A DNA stretch of 64,000 nt from Podocnemis expansa (taxonomy: Eukaryota; Chordata; Testudines; Podocnemididae). Where the stretch lies: assembly GCA_007922195.1 (NCBI GenBank), contig ML682002.1, forward strand, positions 1,313,029-1,377,028, given 5' to 3'. The notes beneath the pieces were generated by a model. It saw only the letters and a list, made by a program, of their open reading frames with translations. It had not been told where the DNA came from and ran no database searches. The position numbers and the translations under genes were made by a program. Positions 43,862 to 54,024 of this stretch are shown one piece after another. Each line of letters begins with the position of its first letter. Position 1 is the first letter of the stretch.

Positions 43862-44625
43862 AGAATCATAGAAACTGGAAGGAATCATGAGAGGTCATTG
43901 AGTCCAGTCCCCTGCATTCCCGGTAAGATCAAGCACCCTCTTAAACCATCCCTGACAAATGCTTGTATAACCTGCTCGTAAAAACTTCCAAAGACGGAAA
44001 TTCCACAATCTGTCTAGGCAACTTACTCTAGTGGTTAATCACTCTGACAGCTAGAAATTTTCTTTCCTAATGTCCAGTCTAAACCTCCCTTGCTGTTATT
44101 TAAGCCCATTGTTTCTTGTCCCATCATCCATGGTTAAGGAGAACAATTTTCATCCCTCCTTCTCGTGATAACTTTTTAGGTACTTGGAAACTGTTATGTC
44201 CCCACTCAGTGTCCTCTTTTCCAGACTAAAGGAATCGAGCACTTTCAGTCTTCCTTCATACATCAAGTGTTCCAGACCTTTGATCATTCTTGTTGCTCTT
44301 CTTTTGACGTTCTCCAATTTGTCCACATCCTTCCTGAAATGAGGCACCCAGAACTGGATGCAATACTCCAGCTGAGGCCTAATCAGGGCAAGGTAGAATG
44401 GAAGAATTACGTCTTGTGGTTTACTTATAATATTTTTGTTAATACATCCCAGAACAGTGTTTGCCTTTTTTTTTTTTTTTTACCTCCCTCCAACAGTGTT
44501 ACACTTGACTCATATTTACCTTGTGGTCTACTGACATCCAGATCCCTTTCCATAGTACTCCTTCCTAGGCAGTCATTGCCCATTTTGTACATATATCTCA
44601 CTATTTCAACCATACTGGCATAATA
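43862..44625 (-). mobile_element. CR1 LINE, 3' half on minus strand
   Basis: Starts (its 3' end) TAGAATCATAGAAACTGGAAG, then CATTGAGTCCAGTCCCCTGC. The minus frame 44150-44347 encodes PHFRKDVDKLENVKRRATRM and IKGLEHLMYEGRLKVLDSFS, the RT C-terminus. Further on, AACAGTGTTACACTTGACTC and TCCTTCCTAGGCAGTCATTG belong to a CR1 subfamily 5' of this. Several stops; old. Confidence 0.9.
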
Positions 44626-45334
44626 TATAACTAGTTGGCAACATCTCTTGCTATTAAGGTTATCCAATGCTTCCTCTTATAAGATCCTGCTTATAACTTT
44701 TCCAACTTGTAATGGTTTGGACTAAAATTTTGCAAACAAGATTCCTACCTCAGGTTGATTAAAAAATCATCCAAAAAGGCTCAGCTCTTTCCAAGAACAA
44801 GGCTAGGGGAAAACATGCTGTTTTGCATATGTTGAAAAAATCTGGTAAGGCTTTTTTTTGAAAAGTTTTAACAACCTTGTGTTTTGGCACATAGTTGAAC
44901 TTTGCCAGACCGATGGCCTTTGTAACATGGATGTGCCTTTTGCCTAACTGGTGAAAATCCACTCAACATTAGGCCAAGTCCTAAGCCTTAAAAAATGTCA
45001 TTTGTACTGCTTGGCAGAGAGATTTTTAATTTAACATTCAAATTTCCCAAAGATTCCACTTGCATGGAGTATGTTCCAGTCTGGGGCCGAGCCAGACTTT
45101 TCCTGCAATTGACCCCCTGGATGTCAGATGGCCAACCACCTGCTAACCACCCTCAGCCCAAGTCCAACAAGCAGAATTAGAACAAATTATAGAGTTGCCT
45201 ATCCCTGCTATGTCACAATTGTCTCCCGAATGAATAACTTCTAGGTGTCAAGGGGTATCTGAGTTTCTTCTCCATTTCCTTCAATTCTTCAGTAAGCTTG
45301 CTGCTAAGGTTGTCAAACTGGTATCCCTAATCAT
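44626..45334. other. Unassigned DNA
   Basis: No element recognised. Frames at 44759-44962 (minus) and 44995-45180 lack motifs. Confidence 0.4.
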
Positions 45335-45741
45335 GGGTATCATGCTGGAGGCTCTGTTAAATTGACTTCATAAGGTCAACCTTAAGTTGACTTAAAATTG
45401 ACCTTGTTAAGTTGACTTAGAGTGTCCATACTGAAAACTCCTGTTGACTGCCTACATTCACACTGTCAGGTGTGAGGTTGACCCATTCTAGTGGCCAGGA
45501 ATCCTCGAAGGGAGCCTAGAGGCCTATTAAGTCAACTTAATGGATATTTCCTGTCTACTCTGATTTAAGCCAACTTAATAAGGTCAATTTAAGTGCTAAA
45601 TTGACCTTAAGAGGTGGTATTATTAAGTCAATTTAGGAAGGAGCTTAAGTTGACTTAATTAAAGCCCAGTGTGGCTGCAGGAGTCTGTAGATTGACTTAA
45701 TCTTATTTAAGTCGACCTAAGGCTCCAGTGTAGACACACCT
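45335..45741. mobile_element. AAGTYRACTT-type MITE
   Basis: Left end GGGTATCATGCTGGAGGCTC (a terminal repeat with a small deletion); right end, reverse-complemented, AGGTGTGTCTACACTGGAGC. Flanks CAT and GAT. AAGTTGACTTAA palindromes throughout. Confidence 0.82.
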
Positions 45742-45929
45742 GATGGCTGCAAAGACACAAATCTGGAGACATGTGAACCATCTTCCTAATGCGTTACCAG
45801 GTTTTTCCACTGTTCCAGCTGTAGGGCTATATAAGGGGGAACTCACAGTGATATACAGATGTAATCAAGCATCATTACTTTTTTTTTTGTGGACAGGAAA
45901 TTGAGTTCTTGGCTATGTGAACATTTTCT

Positions 45930-46140
45930 CAGACAGCATTTGCTTTTCTTGAAATGTTTTTTCATTGTTGTTGGAAAACCAGGAAACTGAAATGTTTAGG
46001 ACACAGACTGAAATACTTTTGGTTTTCCTCTGAAGAATTATAGACTTGCAGTAGTTGTGGGCCAAAAAATATGTTTTGGTCTTGAGAAGTTTTCAGCTGA
46101 AAAGCTATCTTTCCCCACAAACAAAAGGCAACATTTTCCA
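45930..46140. repeat. AT-rich TTTTGAAA-type repeat
   Basis: TTTTCTTGAAATGTTTTTTC, CTGAAATACTTTTGGTTTTC and GTTTTCAGCTGAAAAGC resemble the diffuse repeats at 13440 and 17715. Confidence 0.4.
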
Positions 46141-46159
46141 CTAGAATCCCTTCCTCATT

Positions 46160-46265
46160 TCCCAGACGTGCAGTAGGAGCAACTACTGGCCATGTTCAGA
46201 GACAGGATTTTGGACTAAACGGACCCCTGTTCTGACCCAGGTTGTCAATTCCAATGATCCTATAA
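46160..46265 (+). mobile_element. LINE 3' end fragment
   Basis: CTACTGGCCATGTTCAGAGA, CAGGATTTTGGACTAAACGG and TTCTGACCCAGGTTG: a diverged copy of the 3' end seen at 26400-26462. Confidence 0.6.
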
Positions 46266-46304
46266 TTTGAGTTTTGCACATCTCTCAGCCCCATGGAACC
46301 ACAA

Positions 46305-46500
46305 TCCATTCTGGCCCAAGAGTTTTTGACACTCTAGGCAAACTATGACTTTGATGCAACTCCCTTATGTTTGTAAGAGATAATATATTAATATTTTTTC
46401 AGATAGAGAAAAAATTCACTTCGTTCTAATTTGGTGCCTTGTAAAGCCTGGCACGCTACGCAACTGCCTTGTTCATCTCTATGGTTGGGGCAGCTCTGAC
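46305..46500. mobile_element. hAT-type MITE, sibling of 39355-39552
   Basis: Shares GGCAAACTATGACTTTG, TAAGAGATAATATATTAATA and TTTTTCAGATAGA with the copy inside the LINE. The right end, reverse-complemented, reads CAGAGCTGCCCCAACC; the extreme left end is eroded. Confidence 0.7.
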
Positions 46501-47168
46501 AGTGAAGTGATGCTCGGTTAATTAGAGTCTATTGAGATCTTCAGATTGAAGGCAACAGAGTTGCCTGATTTCTGGATGTTCAGTAATTTGAATGAGGTTT
46601 TGGGCTAACTAACAGATCTGCATGCTTTTCTTCATTCTTCAGCTTTGTTCTCATGGAGGATGTGGCATGTAGGCTCTTGGCTTCCGGCATTACTATTTGT
46701 ATATGAATCTATTATCATAAATCACTACTTAAATCTATGAGAAAAGTATATATGTGCGAGCAAGCAGGCAAGTTCTATAGCCTACAGTAGCTGGGCAAAA
46801 TATTATTTCATTGTTATGTTTAATTATGCCTTTGCTAAAATTTGGTAATGGGCTGGCCAGAAAAGAATTCTCTCTCAAAAAGAAATACACGATCCAGTTT
46901 CAACATCTGTTTTTGTTCTGCATCGGTGTGAAAAGAAAAATTTTCAACAATGTCCACAACAAACAGAGGGATCTGCCTTGCATGTCTAGTAATCAGATCA
47001 TACTCTACCTGATTCAGAAGAGGGTTTTTAACCACGATCACACACAACCTACATGACTGTCTTCACTAGTGTACTGCAGAGTCTCCTGTGCTCATTGTCC
47101 CAATATATGTAAGTGGAACAGCTCGAACAGGAGAGCTAGCAAGCAGGTGTGTGAATGACTTAATAGCA
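46501..47168. other. Unassigned DNA
   Basis: Frame 46811-47056 and its minus shadow have no recognisable motif. No repeat ends seen. Confidence 0.4.
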
Positions 47169-47173
47169 TAATG

Positions 47174-48011
47174 CAGGGGTATCGAACTTACGGTTTGAGG
47201 GCTGGATCCAGCCCACCAAGGGCACTGATCCAGACTACGGAGATGCTGCCTGGGGTGTGCCTGGGAGCTACTTGCAGAAGCTGTGAATGAACAGCAAGCA
47301 TCCACTGCCAGCAGAGCAGGGCTGGGCACACGTACACATACCCTGACTCACTTACAAGATCTGAGTCACAGCACAGGGGAACAAAGGAAGCACTAGAGCC
47401 AATCTCAGGTCAGCTCTGCTGTGGTCTGCCAACCAATCAGAGTTTCAGTCACAGCATGCCGGGTTAGGCTCCCAGAAAGCCACCACACTACCAGCCCCAA
47501 ACCACCTGTTCACTGTCAGTCAGTCAGTATGCTAATCTGATTGACAACACAGCACACGAATCACAAACAAGAAAAGGAAAAAGTGGCTGGGGCCCACATG
47601 GAGAACAAGCTGACCAAAGGCCAGCATGCTGAATGACTGACGTTGAGTGGGTGGGGAGGGTGGAGACAAGAGCCCAGTCTGCCTGTGTCTGAGATTGATT
47701 GCCAGCCACCATCCAGTAAGGGAAGTGGAAAGGAAAGAGGGTCCAGAAGCTGCACAGAAGGGGAAGGGATCCAGGAGCTGCACCACAGGGGAAGGATGTC
47801 AGGGAGCCAACACGGCGAAGGGGAGCCCACAGGCCAGGGGAAAGGGAAGGTGTTAAGAGCTCGAGGGGTTGGGGAGGGAAAAGAGAAGCCCATTCTGCTA
47901 TCAATGTGGCAGGGGAAAGGGTTGCTGAGCCCATGGGGACACATGGACTTCATCAGGTGTTCTCCCCTCCAAAGTGGTCCCCCACATCAAATGAGTTTGA
48001 CACCTCTACTG
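47174..48011. mobile_element. hAT-type non-autonomous element, 838 bp
   Basis: Ends CAGGGGTATCGAACTTACGG and, reverse-complemented, CAGTAGAGGTGTCAAACTCA, both variants of the hAT consensus CAGGGGTGTCAAACTC. A 5-bp direct repeat taatg flanks it (47169-47173, 48012-48016). The GC-rich interior (GAGCTGCACAGAAGGGGAAG and CTGCACCACAGGGGAAGG are tandem-like) gives long frames on both strands without homology. Confidence 0.78.
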
Positions 48012-48204
48012 TAATGTTTAGGACCTTCATCTAGAGAAACAAAGGTTCAAGTCCCTCTTCTGACTCAGGAAGAAAAGTCCTTTACCTTAGTTCTTCCACA
48101 TTCCAGCTGGGTGCCCTAACCACCAGGCTACTGACTATTCTGTGGTGGCCATCACTCTCTGGCTTTAATCAGAAATACCATCTTCAGCAGAGAACCCTCG
48201 CCAA

Positions 48205-48310
48205 AAATTTGTGTTGAAAACGGATACTTTTCCAAGAAAAAATCCAGTTTTTATAAATTGCCATTTTCCAATAGAAAAAACAGTGTCACCTAAAAATTCC
48301 CAACCAAAAT
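48205..48310. repeat. AT-rich repeat
   Basis: TTGAAAACGGATACTTTTCC and AAAAATCCAGTTTTTATAAA, similar in style to 13440 and 17715. Confidence 0.35.
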
Positions 48311-49204
48311 CACCTGAAGTACCCAAGGCTGTACAATTGTTTGTCTCATGAGATATCAAACTACTGGAATTATTGCCTCCCTTACCCTCCTCCACTCATC
48401 CTCAACTCTCTAATTCCCCCAAATTCTGCACCTGCTAATGCAGCTTCCTTGGGGGTTTTTTGGCTCTTGCACGGTGTGTACAAGGATTTTCATTTCCTAT
48501 CGCTCACAAGAGAGCGCCAGAGAATGGGAAAGCTGCAGGTGATGAAAATAGCTGTCAGCCAGCATCCGCTAATACTCATAAATCTTTATAAATTTAAAAT
48601 ACCCATTTCTTGTTCCATTAGGGGGTGACAATAATAAGATTTCTTGATTTCACTGAGATCAGTGGTGTATGTCTGGATCCTGCTAACACCCATCTCCCTG
48701 TGTTTGGCAGAAGATCAGACATAAAAAATTAACAGCTTAATGCTCCAGTGACTTATAGGAGTGGATCTTATCCACAGAAAAATTAGTGATAACCAAGGTA
48801 ATCTTCTGCAATTAAATCCAGAAACAGAATCTAGCAGTAGAAAAGACCCACATGCCTTAGATCACCCTACATACTTTAATTATTACTATTCTTAGTTGAA
48901 CAGAGGTAGCGTGTACAGTACTATGAAAAACATAAATCCAAAAAGGCATATCTGTTCAGGAAGGGTGACTGAAGTCAATGGGATTTAAGCATGTTCTTAA
49001 GTGGTGCCCCACAACGAATAGATTCGTAGATTTTACAAAATTTACCCAGTGCTAAAATTAAGCACATACTTAAGCGCTGACTTGAATAGGGATGCTTTCC
49101 TGAACTGGGCCTGATGGTAGCAGTGAAATGCCAAGAGCAAACAGAAAATGGATTTGTAATTGAATTTATAGTAGGGTTTGTCAACCCTAATCATCAACCC
49201 ACAT
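48311..49204. other. Unassigned DNA
   Basis: No element or coding motif recognised. Confidence 0.4.
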
Positions 49205-49270
49205 TGGAAAAGGAGGAAATGGTCGTGGGTCCCTTCCAGCCCTATGATTTGATCTGATTTGATCTGACAT
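49205..49270 (+). mobile_element. CR1 3' tail
   Basis: GTGGGTCCCTTCCAGCCCTA followed by the tail repeat ATTTGATCTG twice, a variant of the usual CR1 octamer tail. Only about 65 bp remain. Confidence 0.75.
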
Positions 49271-50149
49271 GGTTTCTTTTCTGTGTACAGGGCAGTGCGT
49301 AGTGCCTAGTACTTACTTTCTGTAAATCAACAGAAAATTTACAGCAGCAATGCTAGATGGTCGATAGCAAATTATGTTAAACAAACTATACACAATTGTG
49401 GAATACACTTTTGACGGACCATCTCGTACATGACATTAGATAGCTCCAGTAATTTGTGTGCAGTTTAAGCCTCTTGTGATTAACTTGGGTAAATTACCAG
49501 CTAGAAGTAATTTGTAATTTTAAATTAGTACAAGACTCAAGACATTTCTCTAGTGGGATTATTGCACAGGCTGGTTCATTGCCATCCTCCACATGTTTAA
49601 ATAAATAGGTTGCCTGGGTCAAACACCACCCATCAGTATGTGTGCTGCCATTCTCTCGGAAGCCAAAAATGAGACAGGAAAGACCAGGAAGGACACAAGT
49701 TAATCAACCAGGTCATTTTGTTTTAAGGCTTTTATTTATTTTATTTTATTTCATTTTGCCATGGCGCAAAGAGCCGAGAATAATGGAGTGTTAATGTTCT
49801 AATTACCAACTCTTCTGGACTGGAGAAAGTGATTACAAGGTGCAAGAGAGAAGAAAGCTTCATGGAAGATTTAACAGAATTCAACATGCTTGTGTTGGAT
49901 AAACTCCCTGCTAATTGTCTTATTTTTTTCCACTGAATATGTAGCAGGAAAACTTTAAATAAAAAGACTAAAAATAATGTGGAAACAAACAGATCCTCAA
50001 AACACAGATGGGATCTGTAGCTATCTGATCCAGTGGCTCTCCACTCTTTGTATATTAAGGCCCCTTTTCCATAATTCACCTCATGTCAAACCAAGATTTA
50101 ATTGGGACTCCATCCCCACAGAGAAAGGACATACCCTCCACTCTCACTT
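49271..50149. other. Unassigned DNA
   Basis: A TTTATTTTATTTTATTTC run at about 49733-49752. Nothing else recognised. Confidence 0.4.
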
Positions 50150-50351
50150 TTCTGCAATTCTTAATTCAAGAAGATTGTATTGCCTCTTAATAAATCCACG
50201 GTCTGGATACATTTTGAATACTGCATCAAGATCTGGTCACCCCCTCTCAAAAAGATAGCTCTGAATTGGGAAATGTACAGAAAAGGGCAACTAAAATGAT
50301 TATGGGTAGTATTAGGCAGCTTCTGTATGAAGAGAAGTTAAAAAGACTAGG

Positions 50352-50768
50352 GGTATATCTATACATGAAAGTTAGTTTGAATTAAGGAGGCTTAATTCAA
50401 ACTAACTTATTACCTGTCTACACTAGGTTTTCATTAGTTCTAATTAAGGAATATCTCAGTTTGAACTAATGAAAGCTTAGTTCAGATTGGTAAAAACTGC
50501 TGGTTACTTCAAACTAAGCCCTTAGTTTGATCCTTAGTTCGAACTAAGGATAGTGTAGACTAGATTAACCCTTAGTTCAGACTTAATAAATTCAGCTTAA
50601 GGCAGTTAGTTTGAATTAACAAAATGGACTAATCTGACATAACGTTAAGTCAAATTCGTCCACTTTATTAATTCGATCTAATAAGTTCGAGTTTAGTGAA
50701 AACTCAACACGAACTTATCAGTTTTAATGAACAAATTTGAACTAACTTTTTGTAGTGTGGACATAGCC
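50352..50768. mobile_element. TTCGAACTAA-type MITE with TAG duplication
   Basis: Ends GGGTATATCTATACAT and, reverse-complemented, GGCTATGTCCACACTA. TAG at 50349-50351 and 50769-50771. Removing the element and one TAG restores the LINE sequence AAAAAGACTAGGACTTTTC, an empty site inside a known repeat, so the 3-bp duplication is well supported. Confidence 0.95.
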
Positions 50769-51055
50769 TAGGACTTTTCAGCTTGGAAAGGGGATGAATA
50801 AGAGGGTGGAGAAATTATAGCAGTGTATAAAATCCAGACTAGTGCAAAGAAAGTGAATAACAATGTTATTTACATCTTCTCATAACAAAAACTAGAGGAC
50901 CCCAACTGAAATCAATATACAGGTGATTTAAAATGAACAAAAGTATTTCTTCACACAATGCAGTGTTATCCTGTGGAACTTTTTGCCAGAGGAGGTTGTG
51001 TGGCCTAGACCATAATGGGGTTTAAAATGAACAGAATATGTTCATGGAAGATAGG

Positions 51056-51333
51056 TAGAGCCCTGTGTGGATACAAATAAGTGGCTTCGTATCCGACCTG
51101 CACCTGCAAGAAATGGTCCGTGGATATCCATGTTGTATCCGTGGATGTGGATATAATGTGGATATCCGTGGATATCCGCATATTTGCAGGGCTCTAGCTC
51201 TGTGCAGATAAAAATATGTGGATCCGTATCCAATCTCCATCCGCAAGAAATGGTCCGCAGATATCCGTGTCGTATCCGTGAATATGGATATAAAGTGGAT
51301 ATCTGCGGATATCTGTGGATTTGCAGGGCTCTA
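51056..51333. mobile_element. Tandem dimer of a hAT MITE with 8-bp TSD
   Basis: Two head-to-tail units of about 139 bp (51056-51195, 51196-51333), each running from TAGAGCCCTG- or TAGCTCTGTG-like to TTTGCAGGGCTC, with many GTGGATATCC motifs. The outer ends TAGAGCCCTG and CAGGGCTCTA are a perfect 10-bp terminal inverted repeat. Exact aagatagg copies lie at 51048-51055 and 51334-51341. Excision restores the LINE sequence GGAAGATAGGTGCATC. Confidence 0.95.
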
Positions 51334-51540
51334 AAGATAGGTGCATCAATGGCTGTTTGCCAGGACAGGCAAGAATTTCAGGATGATGGAGGCTGGGAAT
51401 GGCTGGCTGACTGTACCCCTGTATGATTAGCTGTTCTATTCATTGCCTTTGAAGCACCTGCCACTGGCCTCACTCAGAAGACAGGTCACTGGGCTGGACT
51501 ATTGGACTGGCCCAGTATGGCTGTTCTAATGGTCTTAAGA

Positions 51541-51834
51541 ATCCAGGATATAATTTATGTATATCACACTCATTCTCATGTTGTCAGAGAAATCATCACC
51601 TCCCCTGCTTTGACATCTGCCCATCCCCTTTTTACGAAGGGGAGAAAATGACAGTGACAGAGCAGACCGGCAGAGAGCAGAGCCTAAAATAAGAAGAGAA
51701 GGAATAAGGAGTCAAATGCTGCAAGCCTTGTTCAATAAGACAACAAGATTTGGGGCCAACCAATTGCCAACGTTGCCTCCTCCAGAAAAGATCAATTATT
51801 CAACTGTGTTTCAACCTCTCCCCATAAGTTAACA
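51541..51834. other. Unassigned DNA
   Basis: Short stretch between LINE and hAT with no recognised feature. Confidence 0.4.
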
Positions 51835-52187
51835 CAGTGGTTCTCAATCACTGTGTCACAACTGAAAAGTGTGTTGTGGCACAGCGGCTGAGTATGTCAG
51901 ATGAAAACAGCCTGCTGCTGATAGTTCAAGGAGAGCTGCAGCAGGAGGCTGATTTTATGTTGCTGGCCCTGTAAGAACAGAAGCTGCAGCGGCTCTCTGA
52001 AAGAGCTGCTGCTGAATCAGTTGTTTCATGTGCTTGTGGGCTTCCGGTCAAGCCTCCAGCTGCTGAAAACTCCCTTTTTCAGGGAGATTTCTTTGGTAGC
52101 TAGGGGAGCAGCAGCGGCATGGTATGTCGCACACAGCCGGGAGCTCTCCTCGCTGTGTCGTGATGGTGAAGGTGTTGCAAACCCCTG
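51835..52187. mobile_element. hAT-type non-autonomous element
   Basis: Ends CAGTGGTTCTCAATCACTG and, reverse-complemented, CAGGGGTTTGCAACACC; the subterminal GTGTCACAAC and GTGTCGTGATGG also pair. No matching 8-bp flanks found. Confidence 0.7.
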
Positions 52188-52289
52188 TATCAGACGCCTT
52201 TGCCCCAGGTTCAGAGTCAAATCTGGTTGCATGTGAGTGACTAGAGCAATCTCTATACACAGCCTACTCTTTAGAGGGGGTAGCCTCAT

Positions 52290-52565
52290 TGTAAGCCCCT
52301 GGTTTGAGAATTGAGAGATGCAGCTTCAATTCCTGGCTCTATCATTGACTTCCTGTGTGACTTTGGGCAAGGCATTTAAACTCTCTGGGCCTCGGCATCC
52401 ATCTGTAAAATGGGATATCCTACTTCCTTTCTCTGTCTTGCCTACGTATATTGTAATCCTGTAAGGATACAACATGTCTTTTTCTATCCTTTAGACAATG
52501 AGTAACACAATGGGGCCTCACCTTGGTTGAAGAAAAACTGTTTTACAAATCATTAATGATAATGG
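52290..52565 (+). mobile_element. MIR-type CORE-SINE
   Basis: TTCAATTCCTGGCTCTATCA, TGTGTGACTTTGGGCAAGGC, CTGTAAAATGGGATATCC, then a tail with TATTGTAATCCTGTAAGGAT and ACAATGGGGCCTCACCTTGG. The body and tail are joined here, linking the isolated tail fragments elsewhere to this family. Confidence 0.85.
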
Positions 52566-52589
52566 GTGTCTCTGAAAAACAAGAACCAC

Positions 52590-52640
52590 AGGGATAGTCA
52601 TGTTTGTTAGTCTTTAAAAGTGCCACAGGAAACCTTGCCT
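52590..52640 (+). mobile_element. PLE tail fragment
   Basis: GATAGTCATGTTTGTTAGTC and TTTAAAAGTGCCACAGGAAA: about 50 bp of the terminal tail, with no hammerhead region. Confidence 0.6.
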
Positions 52641-52654
52641 GAAAATAAAGAAAT

Positions 52655-52905
52655 TCATAGCTTGTAAGGCCAGCAGGGACCACTGTATCTTCTAGTATGA
52701 CTTTGTAGGCCACAGCCCTTCATCCAGTTACTTGTGCATCAAGCCCAATAATTTCTGGTTTAGTTGGGGCATACATTTTAGAAAGATATCTGGTCTTGAT
52801 TTAAACACATTACAAGATGGATAATCTATCACATCCCTAGCTAAGTTATTTCAGAAGCTAATTACCATGTTCTCAAGGTCTCTCCTTTCAGTTTTGCCCT
52901 GGTTT
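52655..52905 (-). mobile_element. CR1-like LINE 3' end
   Basis: AATTCATAGCTTGTAAGGCC, AGCAGGGACCACTGTATC, GATATCTGGTCTTGATTTAA and ATCTATCACATCCCTAGC: a diverged CR1 subfamily in reverse. Confidence 0.8.
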
Positions 52906-52996
52906 TGATAAATCCACTGACTGGCCACTTAAAGGGACAGAACTACAATGGGGCTATGGTATTAGGACTAAAACAGATACAATTGTAACACAAATA

Positions 52997-53057
52997 GGCT
53001 ATGTCTACACTAGACGGCTCAGTTAAGTTGACTTAAAGTCGACTTTATTGTTGACTT
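52997..53057 (+). mobile_element. Truncated MITE end
   Basis: GGCTATGTCTACACTAGACG followed by AAGTTGACTTAAAGTCGAC and then the next element. ATA both precedes it (52994-52996) and follows it (53058-53060). Confidence 0.7.
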
Positions 53058-53060
53058 ATA

Positions 53061-53530
53061 GGCTATGTCTACACTGCCACAGGTATTGTGAAATAGTTAT
53101 TTTGAAATAACTATTGTGAATTTATTTCAAAATAATTATTTCAAAATAGTATTATTTTGAATTTATTATTTCAAAATAGAAGTTCAGCTTAGAATCTCTT
53201 TCAAAATAATGTAGAAATTATTATTTCAAAATAGAGAGTCTTTACTAGACTGTCTATTTCAAAATAGGGGAAAAGAGGGAAAAGCATAGGGCCATTATTT
53301 CAAAAAAAGCCAATTTTTTGGTTTGAAATGGCTTTTAGTTTGAAATAACTATTTTGAAAGAATTGCTCTTTTGAAATAAAAGCAGATTTAGTTATTTTGA
53401 AATAGCACCTCATTTGTTCGGAAAAACAAAGTGCTTGTTCCAAAACAACAAAATGCCTGAATGACCAGATATTTTTTTTTCCTAAATAAACCTCCTTATT
53501 TTGAAAAATCTTTTCAGAGTAGACATACCC
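53061..53530. mobile_element. TATTTTGAAATAA-type foldback MITE
   Basis: Left end GGCTATGTCTACACTGCC; right end, reverse-complemented, GGGTATGTCTACTCTG. The interior is repeated TTATTTTGAAATAACTATT palindromes. Flanks ATA and TGT do not match. Related to 24183-24587 in structure. Confidence 0.85.
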
Positions 53531-53714
53531 TGTCAGTGAAGTGGATCGCTCTCTTTTATTTGTGTTCCTTGCAGAGAGGGCATGAGCTTTGACAAATCCT
53601 TGTGTCAACATGACCCCACGATTCAAATGAGGCAATCTATGAAGCCTGATTGCTGGGGTAATGAACCTTTATTTCTATCCATATGGGTCTGATGAAACAC
53701 CCTTTAAAGGAAAG

Positions 53715-53922
53715 TTCCAAATGGGGTAGCCATGTGAGTCTAGTTCAGTAACACAAACAAGGAGCCTGGTGGCACTTTTAAAGACTAACACATTTATCTA
53801 GCACATGAGCTTTTGTGGGAGAAATTCCCACTTCAAGCATCAGATCAAGAAAGGTTTTCTCCCACAGAAGCTCATGGGATAAATAAATTTGTTAGTCTTT
53901 AAAACTGCCACCAGACTTCTTC
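53715..53922. mobile_element. PLE tail inverted dimer with 13-bp TSD
   Basis: Minus arm TTCCAAATGGGGTAGCCATG to CACTTCAAGCATCAG; plus arm from AAAGGTTTTCTCCCACAG to ACTGCCACCAGACTTC. ctttaaaggaaag (53702-53714) and ctctaaaggaaag (53923-53935) agree at 12 of 13. The plus-arm hammerhead has lost its CTGANGA box. Confidence 0.9.
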
Positions 53923-54024
53923 CTCTAAAGGAAAGATCCCCACTGATTCCAATGGGCTCTGGACCAGACCCACAGGGAATAGACCAGCAAGGTAATAAAC
54001 AGATCATTACTTTAATAGAATTGT

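Larger units (their letters stand above)
50150..51540 (+). mobile_element. CR1-clade LINE 3' part, split by two DNA elements
   Basis: LINE pieces 50150-50351, 50769-51055 and 51334-51540 join into one 3' region: ATTGTATTGCCTCTTAATAA, AGATCTGGTCACCCCCTCTC, AAAAAGACTAG, then GGACTTTTCAGCTTGGAAAG, CTTTTTGCCAGAGGAGG, GGAAGATAGG, TGCATCAATGGCTGTTTGCC and the end TGGCCCAGTATGGCTGTTCT. Old and non-coding. Confidence 0.9.

Noticed and set aside
47524..48014. Overlapping frames of 123-136 codons on both strands
   Set aside because: All lie inside the hAT element 47174-48011; tandem purine-rich sequence, no protein motif.
48012..48160. tRNA-derived SINE
   Set aside because: A B-box-like GTTCAAGTCCC is on the plus strand, but the A-box-like CTGGTGGTTAGGG is on the minus strand, so the promoter is not coherent.
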